DNA from: Rhopalosiphum padi
Taxonomy: Eukaryota > Arthropoda > Insecta > Hemiptera > Aphididae
Direction of reading: 5' to 3'
DNA: 64,000 bases
Assembly (NCBI RefSeq): GCF_020882245.1
Contig: NC_083598.1
Location: 66,563,858 to 66,627,857 of the forward strand
Shown here: positions 51,601 to 63,474 of the stretch, one piece after another
How positions within the stretch are numbered: the stretch's first letter is position 1
How the letters are laid out: each line of letters begins with the position of its first letter
The notes under the pieces: generated by a model
Told to the model about the DNA's origin: nothing
Databases searched by the model: none
Seen by the model: only the letters and a program-made list of their open reading frames with translations
Position numbers and translations under genes: made by a program

Positions 51601-54499
51601 TGTCTAATAAAAATAATAAATTATTAATTTGTGATATTATGCTAATTTATTATATTTTACAACAGTATACATTTTGGAGTTTGTAAGAATTAATTTAATA
51701 AATAAGAAAGTGAAAGAAATTCCACAAGCTTCTATATTATATCTGCCCGAGATTTAGGAGTGTAAAATTATATACAATTAATAATACAAAATACAGAATT
51801 TATGTAATACAAAAAAAGCAATTTTAATGTATTTCCATACAAATGATAGAAAAAATATATCAGTCTAAATCAAACATCTGAAGCACATCTTCTATTAAAA
51901 ATAAAAAAAAATAACATAAATCACTAAAAATATAAATAATTGATTGTGGTACAGTTCCCGTTCGACCCATACTTAAAAATACTTGATAAATGATAATCAA
52001 TGCATATTTTTAGGAACAAAATTGAATCATTAATAAGATTTTTTAATGTATCAATATTAATAGGTACTATCAAGTTTTACTTTTTAAAAAGGTATACAGA
52101 ATTTTAAACCTCTTTCCCATACTATTATAAACATACGTACTGCACGAGCGACCGTATTATATATCTACGACCAAAGCCCGATGTGTAAACATTACATCCT
52201 GAACAAATAATAGACAATAGCCATATAGAAATAGCTCACGGCACCAATACATTTACTCCAATAATAGTATAGAAGTATTTACACTTTCGTATCATCATCA
52301 AAATAAACAAAACACAGATTTCTTTCCTTCTTTTTTCCTCTAATCTAATTAAATATGCGAGACTGTAGAAAGCTGATGTTTACGTACATCTACATTGAAC
52401 GCGATGTAAGCATATTTCAAAATTTATACTTATGCTAATTATACTTAAAAGATTATTTTATTATTACTTAACAGTGATAATAATTAACAAAATCAACGAA
52501 AAGGACCGTAAGTCGTATAATTACTTATAAATAATGTAACAAATAACAATGCGTTTAAACTTAAAAAATCGATATTATTGCCCATAATTAATGTAATGTC
52601 TTATAATATTACCAAACAAACCATGTCTAAATGTAAAGATTTATTTTAAAAGCTTATTCTTATTATTAATAACTTATTATTATCGATTTGTTAAAGGCTT
52701 CAATTTCATTAAATTTATTATGTTTAACTATAATATGTAATACATTATTATCAGTATGTATTCCAAGTATTTGTGCAATTACGTATAGTTGCATGTCACG
52801 TTATTATTGACAAAAGTATCTAGTTTTTAATGTAATAAACTAGATTATCTACATTTTCGTATCATTATGTCCTATTTTATAAATCGTTTAAAGACCAAAT
52901 TCCTATATAACTGAATATATATGATTATACGCGTATCTGCATTCAACATAATTAAATTGACTGAATGCCAATTTTATCAATAAATATATTATAATATTTG
53001 CCGTAGTTAAATTAAACAAGTTACAAAATAGTTGTACAATTTAACACAGAGTATGGTATTAATAACAAAATTAAATTAATAAAATTTTCACAAACAAATG
53101 TTAACAATAAATGAATAAATACTAAAACTGATTATTTATTAAAACTATTAAACTGACTTATTCGGAAATAATACATACATATTATATTTTGATAATATTA
53201 ATTTCATAGAATATAGCAATTGAATGTTTGTCTCCCATAATCCTTCAGCTAAGTATATGTATTATTTTATTATTATAATAAATTTGAATACCATTATGAC
53301 TGTCTCAAAAATGTATAATATCTACATTTATTTCAATTTCAATTTTAATAATGAAAATTTAGTACGTAGCATGAGTGAAAAAATATTCCCTTGACTGTCA
53401 AGTGCTATCAAAATCAATATTACAGTGCTATAATTATTACCTACTTGTCTGCTAAGCTTTTACATCGCGTATAGTTATGTATTTATATAATAAACATCGT
53501 TGCTATCCATGACAATTAACGTTTAATGAAATTGTAATATTATAAAAATAAAGCTAAATTCAAACAGAAACATTTTTGTTTAAACGTTGTCACACCTAAA
53601 TGTGGATCAGGCACGAACACATCAATAACAGCAATAGTAATAAAAATAAATTATTCAAAATTTATAATACTGCACCGTTTGCTTTCAATTGGGTTGTGAA
53701 TATTCATAAATAATCAGCCAAAAATACCACGTGAAGTCACTATGTTGTATCCATAAATTAATCAGATTAATATAAAATCATTTCAGTCCAATCACGGAAA
53801 ATCATCAGTTAATGATTTTATCATTAATTTCTAAAAATATAATTAAAGTTGAAATATTTTAAGTTTAAAGAAGTTTATTATTAATTATTATATATGGTGT
53901 AAAAAAAATCACGAAATAAAATGCATACGATATGTACAAAAGTTATAAAATAAAATCGATATTAAACTAAATTTTGTTTTACTTATATATGATACAATAT
54001 AATTACGGAATCCAATAATTCACTGAAATTAATAATAAAAAAATTTTCACGTCTATAATATGGATTATACTTACTTTATAATTTTATATCACTCATTACC
54101 TCTTTCTATATTATATCACACAATCGTTAAATTCATACTAGTTACATATTTAATTCTACCCCACACATGTTCATCGTGATTGCCTTTATAAATATTCGTT
54201 AAATTAAAAATTATTGTTAGTTTATTACTAAACACTGTACTATACCATAAACATGACAATAATGACTAAACAATCTCGCAGAATTATCAGCACATAGACC
54301 ATCATACAATATGTCCACTTCATATTGGATTTATGTGGTCATATGTACGACTAGCAACTAGATGGACATTAGGAAAACTCAAGCACCTTTTAATCAAAAT
54401 CTCAATTATATTTGTAAATGTTATTATGCAATTGATAGTTGTATAAATATAATATTATAAAAATAAAATAAAATGAAAAAAACTGTATGGTAGAGTGAT
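45691..54499. other. Longest AT-rich desert
   Basis: Nearly 9 kb with only three chance-like frames of 64-72 codons, all on the minus strand (46022, 48357, 51020). Small mixed patches occur near 46290-46450, 48300-48400 and 52130-52260. No element recognised. Confidence 0.6.
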
Positions 54500-55960
54500 G
54501 TAGCTAAATTGCCTAGCTAAACCGCCGTGTGTGGTCGTAACAATGTTATTATTGAAATGTATTAAAAACAATTTAAACTGATAAATGTTTGATGTATATA
54601 ACCCAACCATTATGCCGAAATAGATCAAATAAGGGATATTTATGCTAAAAACAATATATATATTAGGTCTGTGTATATATCATATTATACTATACTATGT
54701 AATAGTAATGGTTGACCTACGTTACGTTATAGCAGTGTGGGGTCATATTATACAAATTTACGCGAACACAAAAGTACATGCTATAGTATACAGTCGTATA
54801 TACAACCTATACCTATTATTCTACACTTACTCCGTAGTGCTCATATCGGGCCACGTGTAATGTGTCTTTATCGAAACCGAGCCCGAGTCTATATAATATT
54901 GATTAACAGACGACGCGAACCACTGCACCGCCGAGAAAGCTCGAGATTATTCGGGCAAGTGTAATGAAGTTCGAGAAGCGCATTACGTGGCGCGGGGGCA
55001 CTGTGCGATAATATACACAATGCACGTGATAGTAGGTTAATATATGATTCAGAATATCATACAGGAGGGTTAAAGGGATGGGAAAAATGGAAAAAAAAAG
55101 ACAGGAGATAAAATAAAACAAAAAAGATGGCAATGTCCAGACGAGTCCTGTGACGGATGAGAGGTCAACGCGCGGACGGTTTTTTTCTATTTGGTACCAC
55201 CATGAACAGTTCGTATAGTAATAATAATAATATTAATAATAATAATAATAAAGATGCACGTGATCTATTCTGGACCTGTGAAGCTGCGTGGCAAAGATTG
55301 GTCAATGGACGGCGATGGCACACACTGTACACACACCCACTGCCGTCAAGAGCAAACGACGATCGTTTCGCTTCCGCGATTGACGTTTTTCTGTGTTTTT
55401 TTCCCATTCTCGTTCTACTCACATTCTTTTATTTTTTTCCTCTTCCCTTTCCGACCACTCACCGTTACCGATAGATTCTGCTTTCCCGAAGAATTATTCG
55501 TCTTGTCAAACGCAGCGTGTATAATATAGCGTATAGCCCGAAGTCTGTGCAGTTTATACAATATATATATGACCATGGTAAAAGTGTGAAGAGATCGAAA
55601 CTGTATACACACTCACACATACAAACACATATATATATATACTTAAAGACCAAAAGTCTATATTGTCTATCTATATATACTGTAGTACAGACAATCAGTC
55701 GTAAAACGACGACTAAGTGTATTATTATATAGACAAAAACGTCTACTCCAAACCGATTTCCAAGTAACTTAAGTGTGAGTGTGCGTGCGTGTAGCCACCC
55801 TTGACCCCTGCCGCCCGGCCACTGACAAATGAAAACTAATACATCTGATATACGCCAAACTGAACTTCTGGCGTAACCAAGAAACGGACTGAAACAAATG
55901 GTCAAAGTTGGTTCGCAGACACGCGTCTGCAATCGTCTAACTTATAACACACGTATTATT
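54500..55960. other. CpG-richer island with three E-boxes
   Basis: Three perfect CACGTG sites lie within 411 bases (54852, 55023, 55257). ACCACCATGAAC at 55196-55207 is a strong start context opening a frame to 55474 (90 codons, Asn-rich start, hydrophobic C-terminal segment), and an overlapping frame exists in another phase. A 155-codon minus frame (55932-55465) runs from a non-ATG start. None has a known domain. The polypyrimidine-rich stretch 55380-55460 explains the hydrophobic frames. Promoter or first exon is possible. Confidence 0.3.
55217..55251. repeat. AAT trinucleotide repeat
   Basis: Imperfect AAT tract with one ATT break; it encodes the Asn run of the frame that opens at 55202. 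Confidence 0.9.
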
Positions 55961-55968
55961 AATAAACA

Positions 55969-56400
55969 CTAGCTCTGCGGGTGACTTTTTTTCCTTAAAA
56001 TTAAAACTAAAATAGTACTCGTTTGACAGATTTACAAATTTTAATTTTTAATCTTTTTGTAGCTTATTGATGGAAAAAAATTTGTCATGGTAGCATACAT
56101 TAATGGGTGCGTTACCATAATTAACAAAAATAAAAATCATTTTTGACTCAAAAGTGATTAAGGTGAGTAGAGACTAATTTAAAAAGTCTATAGTTTCTTA
56201 TTACTTTTTTTAAATTTAAAACCAGTTATTTTAGCTATAAAAGTAATATATATACAAGAATAACAAAAACTATACATTATGAAAGAAGATATTATTTAAA
56301 TTTTCTTCTTTCTCTTTGCATTTTATATTTTCAAATATATAAGGTTAGTCACTCTTGTCCTACGGCTTCATAGGACTTAGTTCCCTGTCCGCTTCTTCTT
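55969..56400 (+). mobile_element. Possible element beginning ACTAGCTCTGCGGGTGAC
   Basis: ACTAGCTCTGCGGGTGACTT resembles starts of insect elements of the ACTAGCTGNNCCGCGGGNGAC type. The sequence then turns AT-rich, and TGTCCTACGGCTTCATAGGA near 56358-56378 could be the other side. No inverted termini are clear. Confidence 0.25.
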
Positions 56401-57539
56401 TGTAAACATAAAAATTATAAAATAAAATCTGACTTATTATTTTATTACTAATATACCCCTTTATATACAGTTGTCTATCGAACATTTCTTAATTCCCAAT
56501 TTTTGAATATTATAAATGAATATAATATCATGCTTTAAAAATATGGTGAAGTATGCACATAAATTACACGCATTAGCTACATTGATTTTATAATAACCTT
56601 TGCTTAAACAAATATATTTATGTATCACATATTTATTAAAACGAGGTCATTGACTTTCAATATTGGCAGTGCTGTGTGGACAAAGTTTGTATACTGCCAT
56701 GAGTAATAAAGTTAAGATTATATTTTTTTATATTCATCTTTTGATATAAAAAAAAGTTTTTGTGCCACTATTTATACAATTTTTTAGTTTTATTTATAGT
56801 TAAAAAATATAACTTTTCAATTTACTGTCTTGCAAAATGCATATACTAAAAACCGATTAAGTCACTTTGCTTTATAGACTGTGTTGAGTATACCTTATCA
56901 TTGGATATTGGATATAATGAATGTGTTCAATTTGAATTCAATGATAAATGATAAAACACGATACAGAGCAGAAACTCTACGTCAGATTATATCTCTGAGG
57001 ATATTTTATTAACCTATTATATTGCAATTAATAATTTATATTTGCGTTGGTAATTCAACTATATGTCTATATGGAAAGTTAAACTTTAATTATTGTCAAT
57101 AAAAAATCATACAAATTATATAATAGTTATTTTAAGATTATTTAAGATTATATTACTTGTAGATATTAACAAAGTCAATACTGGCGTACTGATAAAGTTA
57201 AGAATAGGTTTGTTGCATAAATAGTTATAAAGTTTAAATTAATGTAAATATTTTAAAATTTTATTTTTAAAGTACATATAATAAATTATACCAAGTAGCA
57301 ATAAGTTTCAAATCACTGCAAATAATTACAAATATTACAACGAAAAATAACCAAAATCTGTATTTTAATTTTATCAATATTTTAACATTAAATAAGAAAA
57401 ATAAAAAGCGTATTGTGTATTTTTAAATTTGTAGCATTTGTAAGCGTGTGTATAAAATATAAAATAATAATATATAATATATAAAATATGTACTTGTACT
57501 GTGTACACGATAATTAGTCCATAAAATACTTCATTTTTC
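56401..57539. other. AT-rich desert
   Basis: No frame of note; leads into the aphid-type repeat. Confidence 0.6.
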
Positions 57540-58870
57540 AACTTTGAAGGTGGTTTTGGATAGCAAATTGAATCTAATTTAAATAGGTGAACGCAAATTC
57601 ATTTTCAATAAAATCAATTTTGTTTTATTAGAGTAGTAATAACCTGACAAAATACTTGACATTCTTACCAAATTTTTATATTATCATTTTATAATTTATT
57701 AAAGTATTTCGACCATTTTTGAGCTATTTAAAGGCATGAGAAATTTTAAAAAAATTTTTAGTTTTTTTTTATAAATGTCCATAAAAAAATTTTCTCTAAG
57801 TCGAAATTCTTGAAAATTTATTAAAATGTCCTATATAAGCTGTTTTTATATTTATATAAAAATATTATAAATACATATGCACGATTTTTTTTTTATCAGT
57901 GTTTAAAATTATAATTTTGACAAAATCATAAAAATAATGAAAATTAGCCAAATTGATTTGTAGTTAGAAATACATAAAAACTTCCCATTTTACATCTAAG
58001 CTTTGAAAATGTAATATAAGATTCTTCATAAGTAGTTCATACTAGAACCATTAAATCTCAATGTGTATAAAAATTATAATTTTACCTATATTATATTATT
58101 ATTATAAATTTTATATACACAAAGACATTTTTTTTTATTTTAAGATAATATTATCTATTTATACTATAAATCTATTTTACTGTTTAATGGTACTTACATA
58201 AGGATTTTATTAAATGTTGAGTTACATAAGGTGATATAACATATGATATAAAATATAAATATATTTTATTATAACAATTAAATACTAATAATAAAATAAA
58301 TGTATTTAGTATTTTAGGAAAAAATTATATCAGTCTACCGTAATATTAATTTTTTTATTATTATTATTCCTGGTACATATAGATTCAATAGCTTAGACAA
58401 TATTTAATATTAATGCTACATATGGTTGAATACAATGGTTTTTATAGATTAAATTGTATTATTGATCATAGAAGCATAGAACAGGCTATAGACTATAGTC
58501 TATAACTTATAAGATAGTATAAAAATTTAGTTCAAAATTCAAGTGTCTAATATATGTTTTTGAGTTACACCAAAAAAAAAAAAAACAACAAAAGTAATTT
58601 TGTCGAATACTGGTTTTGCGTAAAAATCGTTGTTTTTTCTTAACTTTTTGTTTGTTTTTCCGATTATTTTGAAAATTACTGAGAATTAAGATTGTAGCCA
58701 CAGTTTTATAATACTTTAATCTTCAAGGCTGATGGAAAACAGAAAGATTCAAAAAAAAAAACACACATCATTTTAAAGTCAATACATTCATCGCTCCGCT
58801 CAGAATCTTAAAAACTCCACTCGTAACGTAAAAAAAGTTTCTTGAATCCTCTCTAACAACCACGTATGAA
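57540..58870 (-). repeat. Abundant aphid dispersed repeat (unclassified)
   Basis: On the minus strand the end at 58790-58815 reads GATTCTGAGCGGAGCGATG, followed by a poly-T tract and sequence such as TTTCTGTTTTCCATCAGCC, TCGGAAAAACAAACAAAAAG and ACGCAAAACCAGTATTCGAC. Plus-strand pieces TTTGAGCTATTTAAAGGCAT, TTTTTTTATCAGTGTTTA and TAAATCTCAATGTGTATAA belong to the same unit. I recognise this combination from memory as a high-copy aphid genomic repeat; I cannot confirm it here. No open frame of note. Class (SINE-like, Helitron-like or other) is unknown and the edges are approximate; 58140-58500 may be unrelated or inserted sequence. Confidence 0.5.
58487..58504. repeat. Perfect 18-bp palindrome
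   Basis: TATAGACTATAGTCTATA is a perfect inverted repeat without a loop. It lies in the middle of the aphid-type repeat block, where similarity to the recalled repeat resumes, and may mark an internal element edge. Confidence 0.85.
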
Positions 58871-59149
58871 ATATGAAAAAAAAAAGGAAAATATATAATA
58901 AAACCCACAGCTTGTGGAACATAAAATTATCTATATTTTAAGTTTGTTAAGAATCATAAATATGTAAGTGTAAAAAAAACATTTGAAATGATTTTAAAAT
59001 GAATAATAAAATTATAGTTAAAACTATGATAACATAATAATTCACTAAGTAATAATGATAATAATAATATATAATAGTGGTATTGTGCGTTTATATATCT
59101 ATATATTATGAATATGTATTGTGTATGGATGAGTAGTAATCATTATAAA

Positions 59150-59272
59150 ATGTACTCGTGTAGTGATGTGTACATTGTATTACACAGTAACACAGAATGG
59201 AATTCAATAGCAGACGAGAGGGGAGGTGTCGAGGATATGAACCTTAGAGACTTCCCAGGTCAATTATCATAA
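59150..59272 (+). CDS. Unrecognised 40-codon small open frame
   Basis: ATG with A at -3, 40 residues with mixed composition (includes ADERGGVEDMNL), stop TAA at 59270. It lies in a small non-AT-rich patch between simple AT sequence. A CAG|GT site at 59258 could be a weak donor. No homology is recognised; kept as a short candidate. Confidence 0.12.
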   Translation: MYSCSDVYIVLHSNTEWNSIADERGGVEDMNLRDFPGQLS

Positions 59273-59744
59273 TGAATTGCATCGCTTACACCTTCTCCCC
59301 CTTTTAACGCGATTTCATAAAGCAACTTACGGTGATAATTGGGAAAACAACGTTGTTTTTGTTATTGTTCTCTGTGTGATTTTAGCGGTATGTGATAAAA
59401 TATTTATACAAAATTGTCTCCTTCAAAATAAAACATCATTTATTTCATATGGTTCCGTATTAGTCAAAAAATCGTAATTAATGTTTTAATTTGGAAAATC
59501 ACTACAGAATATACAGAATAGCATTTAGAAAGACTTTACACAAAGCCTTAGCGATAAAGATAAAAAAATACAATAACTGGTTCCATACTGATATATTTGG
59601 TTTTAAGTTATTGAAGATAGTCAGTCTCGTTATCTAATCCAATACAATTCCAAACACTTAAGAATCCATAGACGGAACTATAATTTCTAGTAAGTAAAAT
59701 GGTAACGCACTGTACGCACATAAACTTTGTAGTAATAAATATTC

Positions 59745-59765
59745 ATATATATATATATATATATA
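59745..59765. repeat. AT dinucleotide microsatellite
   Basis: About ten uninterrupted AT units. Confidence 0.9.
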
Positions 59766-60733
59766 CATAGGTACAAATTTATATTGTACATTTATGTCAA
59801 TTAAATTAACACATTACATAAACCGTATGATCGATAAATAATCAATGATTAAATTAATCAGGTATTAATTGAGATAAGTTACAACATAATATCTACTCCA
59901 CTTTAATATTGATATTATTTTTTTTAATTTAAATAATATAATTGATATTTATTATGTGAAATATTATAACAGCACTGATTTTTTTTTAATTACGCACTCA
60001 TTATTTTAACAAATATTTTGATAAATAGATTTGAATTTCTTAGGGTAAAGTTTCTGTACATTACTTGACCATAATGGATAATTATTATAAAAAAATAAAA
60101 TAATTGTAAGAAAATATCTAATTTTTATCAGAACGATAATCACAGCTTTGTACAGACTACATGACGTCTAACGACTTAAGATAATCCTACAATATGCGAT
60201 ACTAGCACGAAAACTAACTGATAATGATAATATCATAGAATTCACATACCACAGAATGCATCTTAATAATATTACAATTACCTGAGTATCAAACACCTTT
60301 CAAGTAATAAATAATTAAATAAAAATGCACATAGGTATTTAATGCTATATCGTATTAAAACTAATTTCTGGGTTTATTACAATAAACTCAATATTTACTA
60401 AGGTTTAAATACAAATTGGTCGTGAACTTTCAAAATCTATATTATGTGCAACCACTTAAGTTAAAATCACTTTTAAATTAAATTAGAATAATAAAATATT
60501 ATATAATAAATAGCAATATTAAATTAAGCCTATTAAATATTTAAACTACTAAAAGAAGTTTAATAATTTAAATATATTAAAAAAATAAATTATAAATAAT
60601 TAATTTAATATTAAATTTCATAAAAAAAAAGTATTAATACAATTATCATTAGATACTACTTTTTAATTATTACAGTCAAATTTATGTAATTTTTGACTAA
60701 AATTAAACAAATATTTTGGACCGATTGAAACGG

Positions 60734-61216
60734 TATCTAGCCCTTTCCCTGCTGAATTATTTTTTCCCAGTTCACAGCACTGTGCTGAGATTAAATTTTA
60801 TTTTTAAATATTTTTTTTCGTATTGTTTTAAATATTGTTATAGTTCAAATAATAACTATCAATAAAAAAAAAATTTTCTAGTAACTTTTTTAGCAGATAG
60901 TTAATTAAGTTAGTGATTGGTTCCCAAAAAATGGATTAATAAACTATTATTTCAGTTAATCAAATAATGACAATTTGGGAACCTTGGAAAATCAAATAAT
61001 TTATTTTGCTTATAACTTTTTAATATTTATCATATATTTTTTTTTATTATTTCTTTGGATTCATCTAATTTTTTAACATTTAATGATATTATCACATTAT
61101 CGATAATAGCTTTTGTTGATTTTTAAAATGATAGGACGCGTATGTGCGTCCATAGCACACCAAAGTCGTTTACATAGGACGCATATGTGCGTCCATAGCA
61201 GTGAAAGGGCTAGATA
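60734..61216. mobile_element. piggyBac-like miniature element with palindromic subterminal repeats
   Basis: Left terminus TATCTAGCCCTTTCCCTGCT; reverse complement of the right terminus TATCTAGCCCTTTCACTGCT: one mismatch in 20. CCCTTT-n-CTGC termini are typical of piggyBac-like elements, but the flanking four bases are CTAG on both sides, not TTAA, so the superfamily is not certain. Next to the right end are two direct copies of a 27-bp unit (61131-61157, 61174-61200) whose core is the hairpin GGACGCATATGTGCGTCC. The left part holds the odd palindrome CAGCACTGTGCTG (about 60777-60789). Interior is AT-rich and non-coding. Confidence 0.65.
61131..61200. repeat. Duplicated 27-bp hairpin unit
   Basis: Two direct copies differ at one base (GGACGCG versus GGACGCA) and start 43 bp apart. 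Each folds as GGACGCR/TGCGTCC around a TATG loop. They lie just inside the right end of the piggyBac-like element, where transposase subterminal binding repeats usually lie. Confidence 0.9.
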
Positions 61217-61422
61217 GTAGATACTATACTTATTCAATCTATTATATTACAAAAATATAATTATAGTTAATAAATCATCATTATCATTAAACCTATTATA
61301 TTAGAATATGATCGTAACACAAGAAGCCATTTAGAAATGATTTTTTGTCAACAAATAAATTTTAAAAAATAATTTAAAAAGAAAAAATAGGCATTACGAT
61401 TATTTAGAATAATTATCGATTT

Positions 61423-61582
61423 TAAGTATCCGAAAAAACCCATTATTAAATATAATTTGTCTATTTTTGAGAAAGAGCATTGGATATTATCAAAATAAGT
61501 ACCTATTCTTTATTTACATATATATTTTATTTTAATTTATGATTAAACCCATTTATTTTAACTTAATTTCAAATATTTGTAT
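61423..61582 (+). repeat. Diverged 160-bp direct repeat, copy A
   Basis: Aligns along its length with 62746-62905 at the same length. Shared anchors: TAAGTATCCGAA at the start, ATATTATCAAAATAAGT followed by CCTATT in the middle, TTATGATT and CATTTATTTTA near the end. Similarity may run on about 40 more bases. No coding capacity; an unidentified interspersed repeat or a local duplication. Confidence 0.7.
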
Positions 61583-61799
61583 TTGCGCAGCCAACAGTTA
61601 TAGTACATATTATCACTATTTACTTACTTAATAAAATAAACCGTATTAAATAAAAATAAATTCTTAATGCAATATTATGAACTCTATTACTGAATTTATT
61701 TGTATTACAATTATTATACACTGGATCGCCAAGGAAAACTTGGAAAAAATTCATGACAATACTCCCCCATGATATTTTGGCTAATCCGTGTGTATTTTA

Positions 61800-62130
61800 A
61801 GCATTAGTACTGTCGAGACATACGCGGCAGTGTTTTATCTACACGTCGACATAATGTATAATAAGTAAACTCGCGTATTGTTATACGAGACACGCCGATG
61901 CGGGATAAACTTTTCCGTTGTCATACGCTCATACGTAGGTAGGTATATAATATAGTATTTGACTACAAACTTTAAGAAATGAGTCCGTTTTCCACCGTGC
62001 CTCACACAAAAATTGAATCTCATCGGTTATCCGCACCGTGCGACTCGCCTGGAACTTTAATAATTATAATAATATGGCTTACGCGACAACGTTTTATATT
62101 TGCCGAGCGGCATGCAGTTGGAAAACTATA
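61800..62130. other. CpG-richer island between the 160-bp direct repeats
   Basis: Mixed sequence with CGTCGAC, CACGCCGATGCGGG and CGCACCGTGCGACTCGCC. One minus frame of 62 codons without domain. Lies upstream of the candidate RING-like gene by about 1.4 kb. Confidence 0.25.
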
Positions 62131-62745
62131 CCACAACGATTTAATGTAAGTAAACATAATACATATAAGAGTAACTGACAGAAAACAAATTACAGTAAGG
62201 GATGACTATATCCAATGATAAAACACTATATTAACAGAAGTTATACATTATTTAAGTAAATTTTTCAAGAGATCACTGGCTACGCGACATCAAATTCAAT
62301 GTATCTTTAAATGTTCGACTGGTTTGTCTGATATAGTGATAATTTTTGATGTTCAGAAATGTTTAATTATTAAGTTTGGATGAGATTGTAAAATTTTCAA
62401 TAAAAATTACTATAGGTATACGTTAAAATGTCGATAGTCCACAAATTATTTTTGACAATATATACAACTATAAATTATGACTATGCACTACATTAGTATT
62501 TTTCACTTATTACATTTTGTTAGAAATATGTTTAAATTAAACTAAAATAAGCACTACGAGTATTTATATTAGCTTGTGAGCTAGATTATTAAATTATTTT
62601 TAGTTAAAATATATTATTTGCTAACGCAAAATACAGTTAATAGTTGAATAGTTTTTGTTGTACCACTTAATATGAAATTATAAACTCTGTGTTGGCTGAA
62701 TACAGTTATTAATCAACTTTTGACTGCAATAAAAGAAAATGGTTC
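62131..62745. other. AT-rich stretch without gene
   Basis: Nothing recognised between the island and repeat copy B. Confidence 0.55.
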
Positions 62746-62905
62746 TAAGTATCCGAAGAAAACCCGTCATACAAATATTGTTTTTTTTTCTAGAAAATTC
62801 ATTGAATATTATCAAAATAAGTGCCTATTGTTTAAGTTACATATATTTTTTTTTAAATTTATGATTGAAATCATTTATTTTAGCTTCATTTAAAATTGTT
62901 GTATT
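62746..62905 (+). repeat. Diverged 160-bp direct repeat, copy B
   Basis: Partner of 61423-61582 in the same orientation, 1323 bp further on. It ends about 570 bp before the candidate RING-like gene. The spacer holds the CpG-richer island at about 61800-62130. Confidence 0.7.
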
Positions 62906-63474
62906 CTCACAGTCATAGTAGGTCACTATATACTAATCAAAATTAATTGCTTATTAAAAAAAAAATCGTTAAACAATTATTGTGAAGTATAATATTACTG
63001 ATTACAATACGCATTGATAAAGAAATAATAATATATTTATTCAATTGAAATTCATGCCAAGAAATATCATAGTTTACTTTTTCAATTATTTCATGTAATA
63101 AATGCAGACATGCAGTTAAGTAATAATAAATCTTTTAAAATATAATACAATAATGTAATCTAGAACACTGCAGGCAAATAGTACATACTATATACTTACT
63201 TATAAAAATTATATTTTATCTAATTTCTTTTATGAGTGTTTGTCAAATATTATTTAGTATTTAAGTGTATCGGTTATTCATTTATCATTGTTATCAGTCA
63301 TATGAATCTGCTAAAAAAATAAAGTCACATAAGTTAGGGAGCTTAGGTTATAGGTATTATTTTCTAAGTTATATCCATTACATATTTTTGTAACGTTGGT
63401 TCTAGTTAATATTGAATATCAAAGTCCAGCGACAGCCATTATTTTTCACGTCGTTTTATTTGAAAAACAATAAC
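62906..63474. other. Upstream region of the candidate RING-like gene
   Basis: AT-rich. The coding frame is open back to 63406, with an AG at 63429-63430 (AGTCCAG) that could be an acceptor for an upstream exon. No TATA-initiator pair is evident. Confidence 0.4.

Larger units (their letters stand above)
58871..60733. other. AT-rich desert
   Basis: Contains the small frame at 59150, a 66-codon frame from a TTG codon at 59277, and the AT microsatellite at 59745. 60480-60640 is almost pure A/T. Confidence 0.55.

Noticed and set aside
55465..55932. 155-codon minus-strand open frame, the longest in the window
   Set aside because: It has no ATG at its start, overlaps several other open frames on both strands, and its composition follows TG/CA-rich simple sequence. 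No domain is visible.
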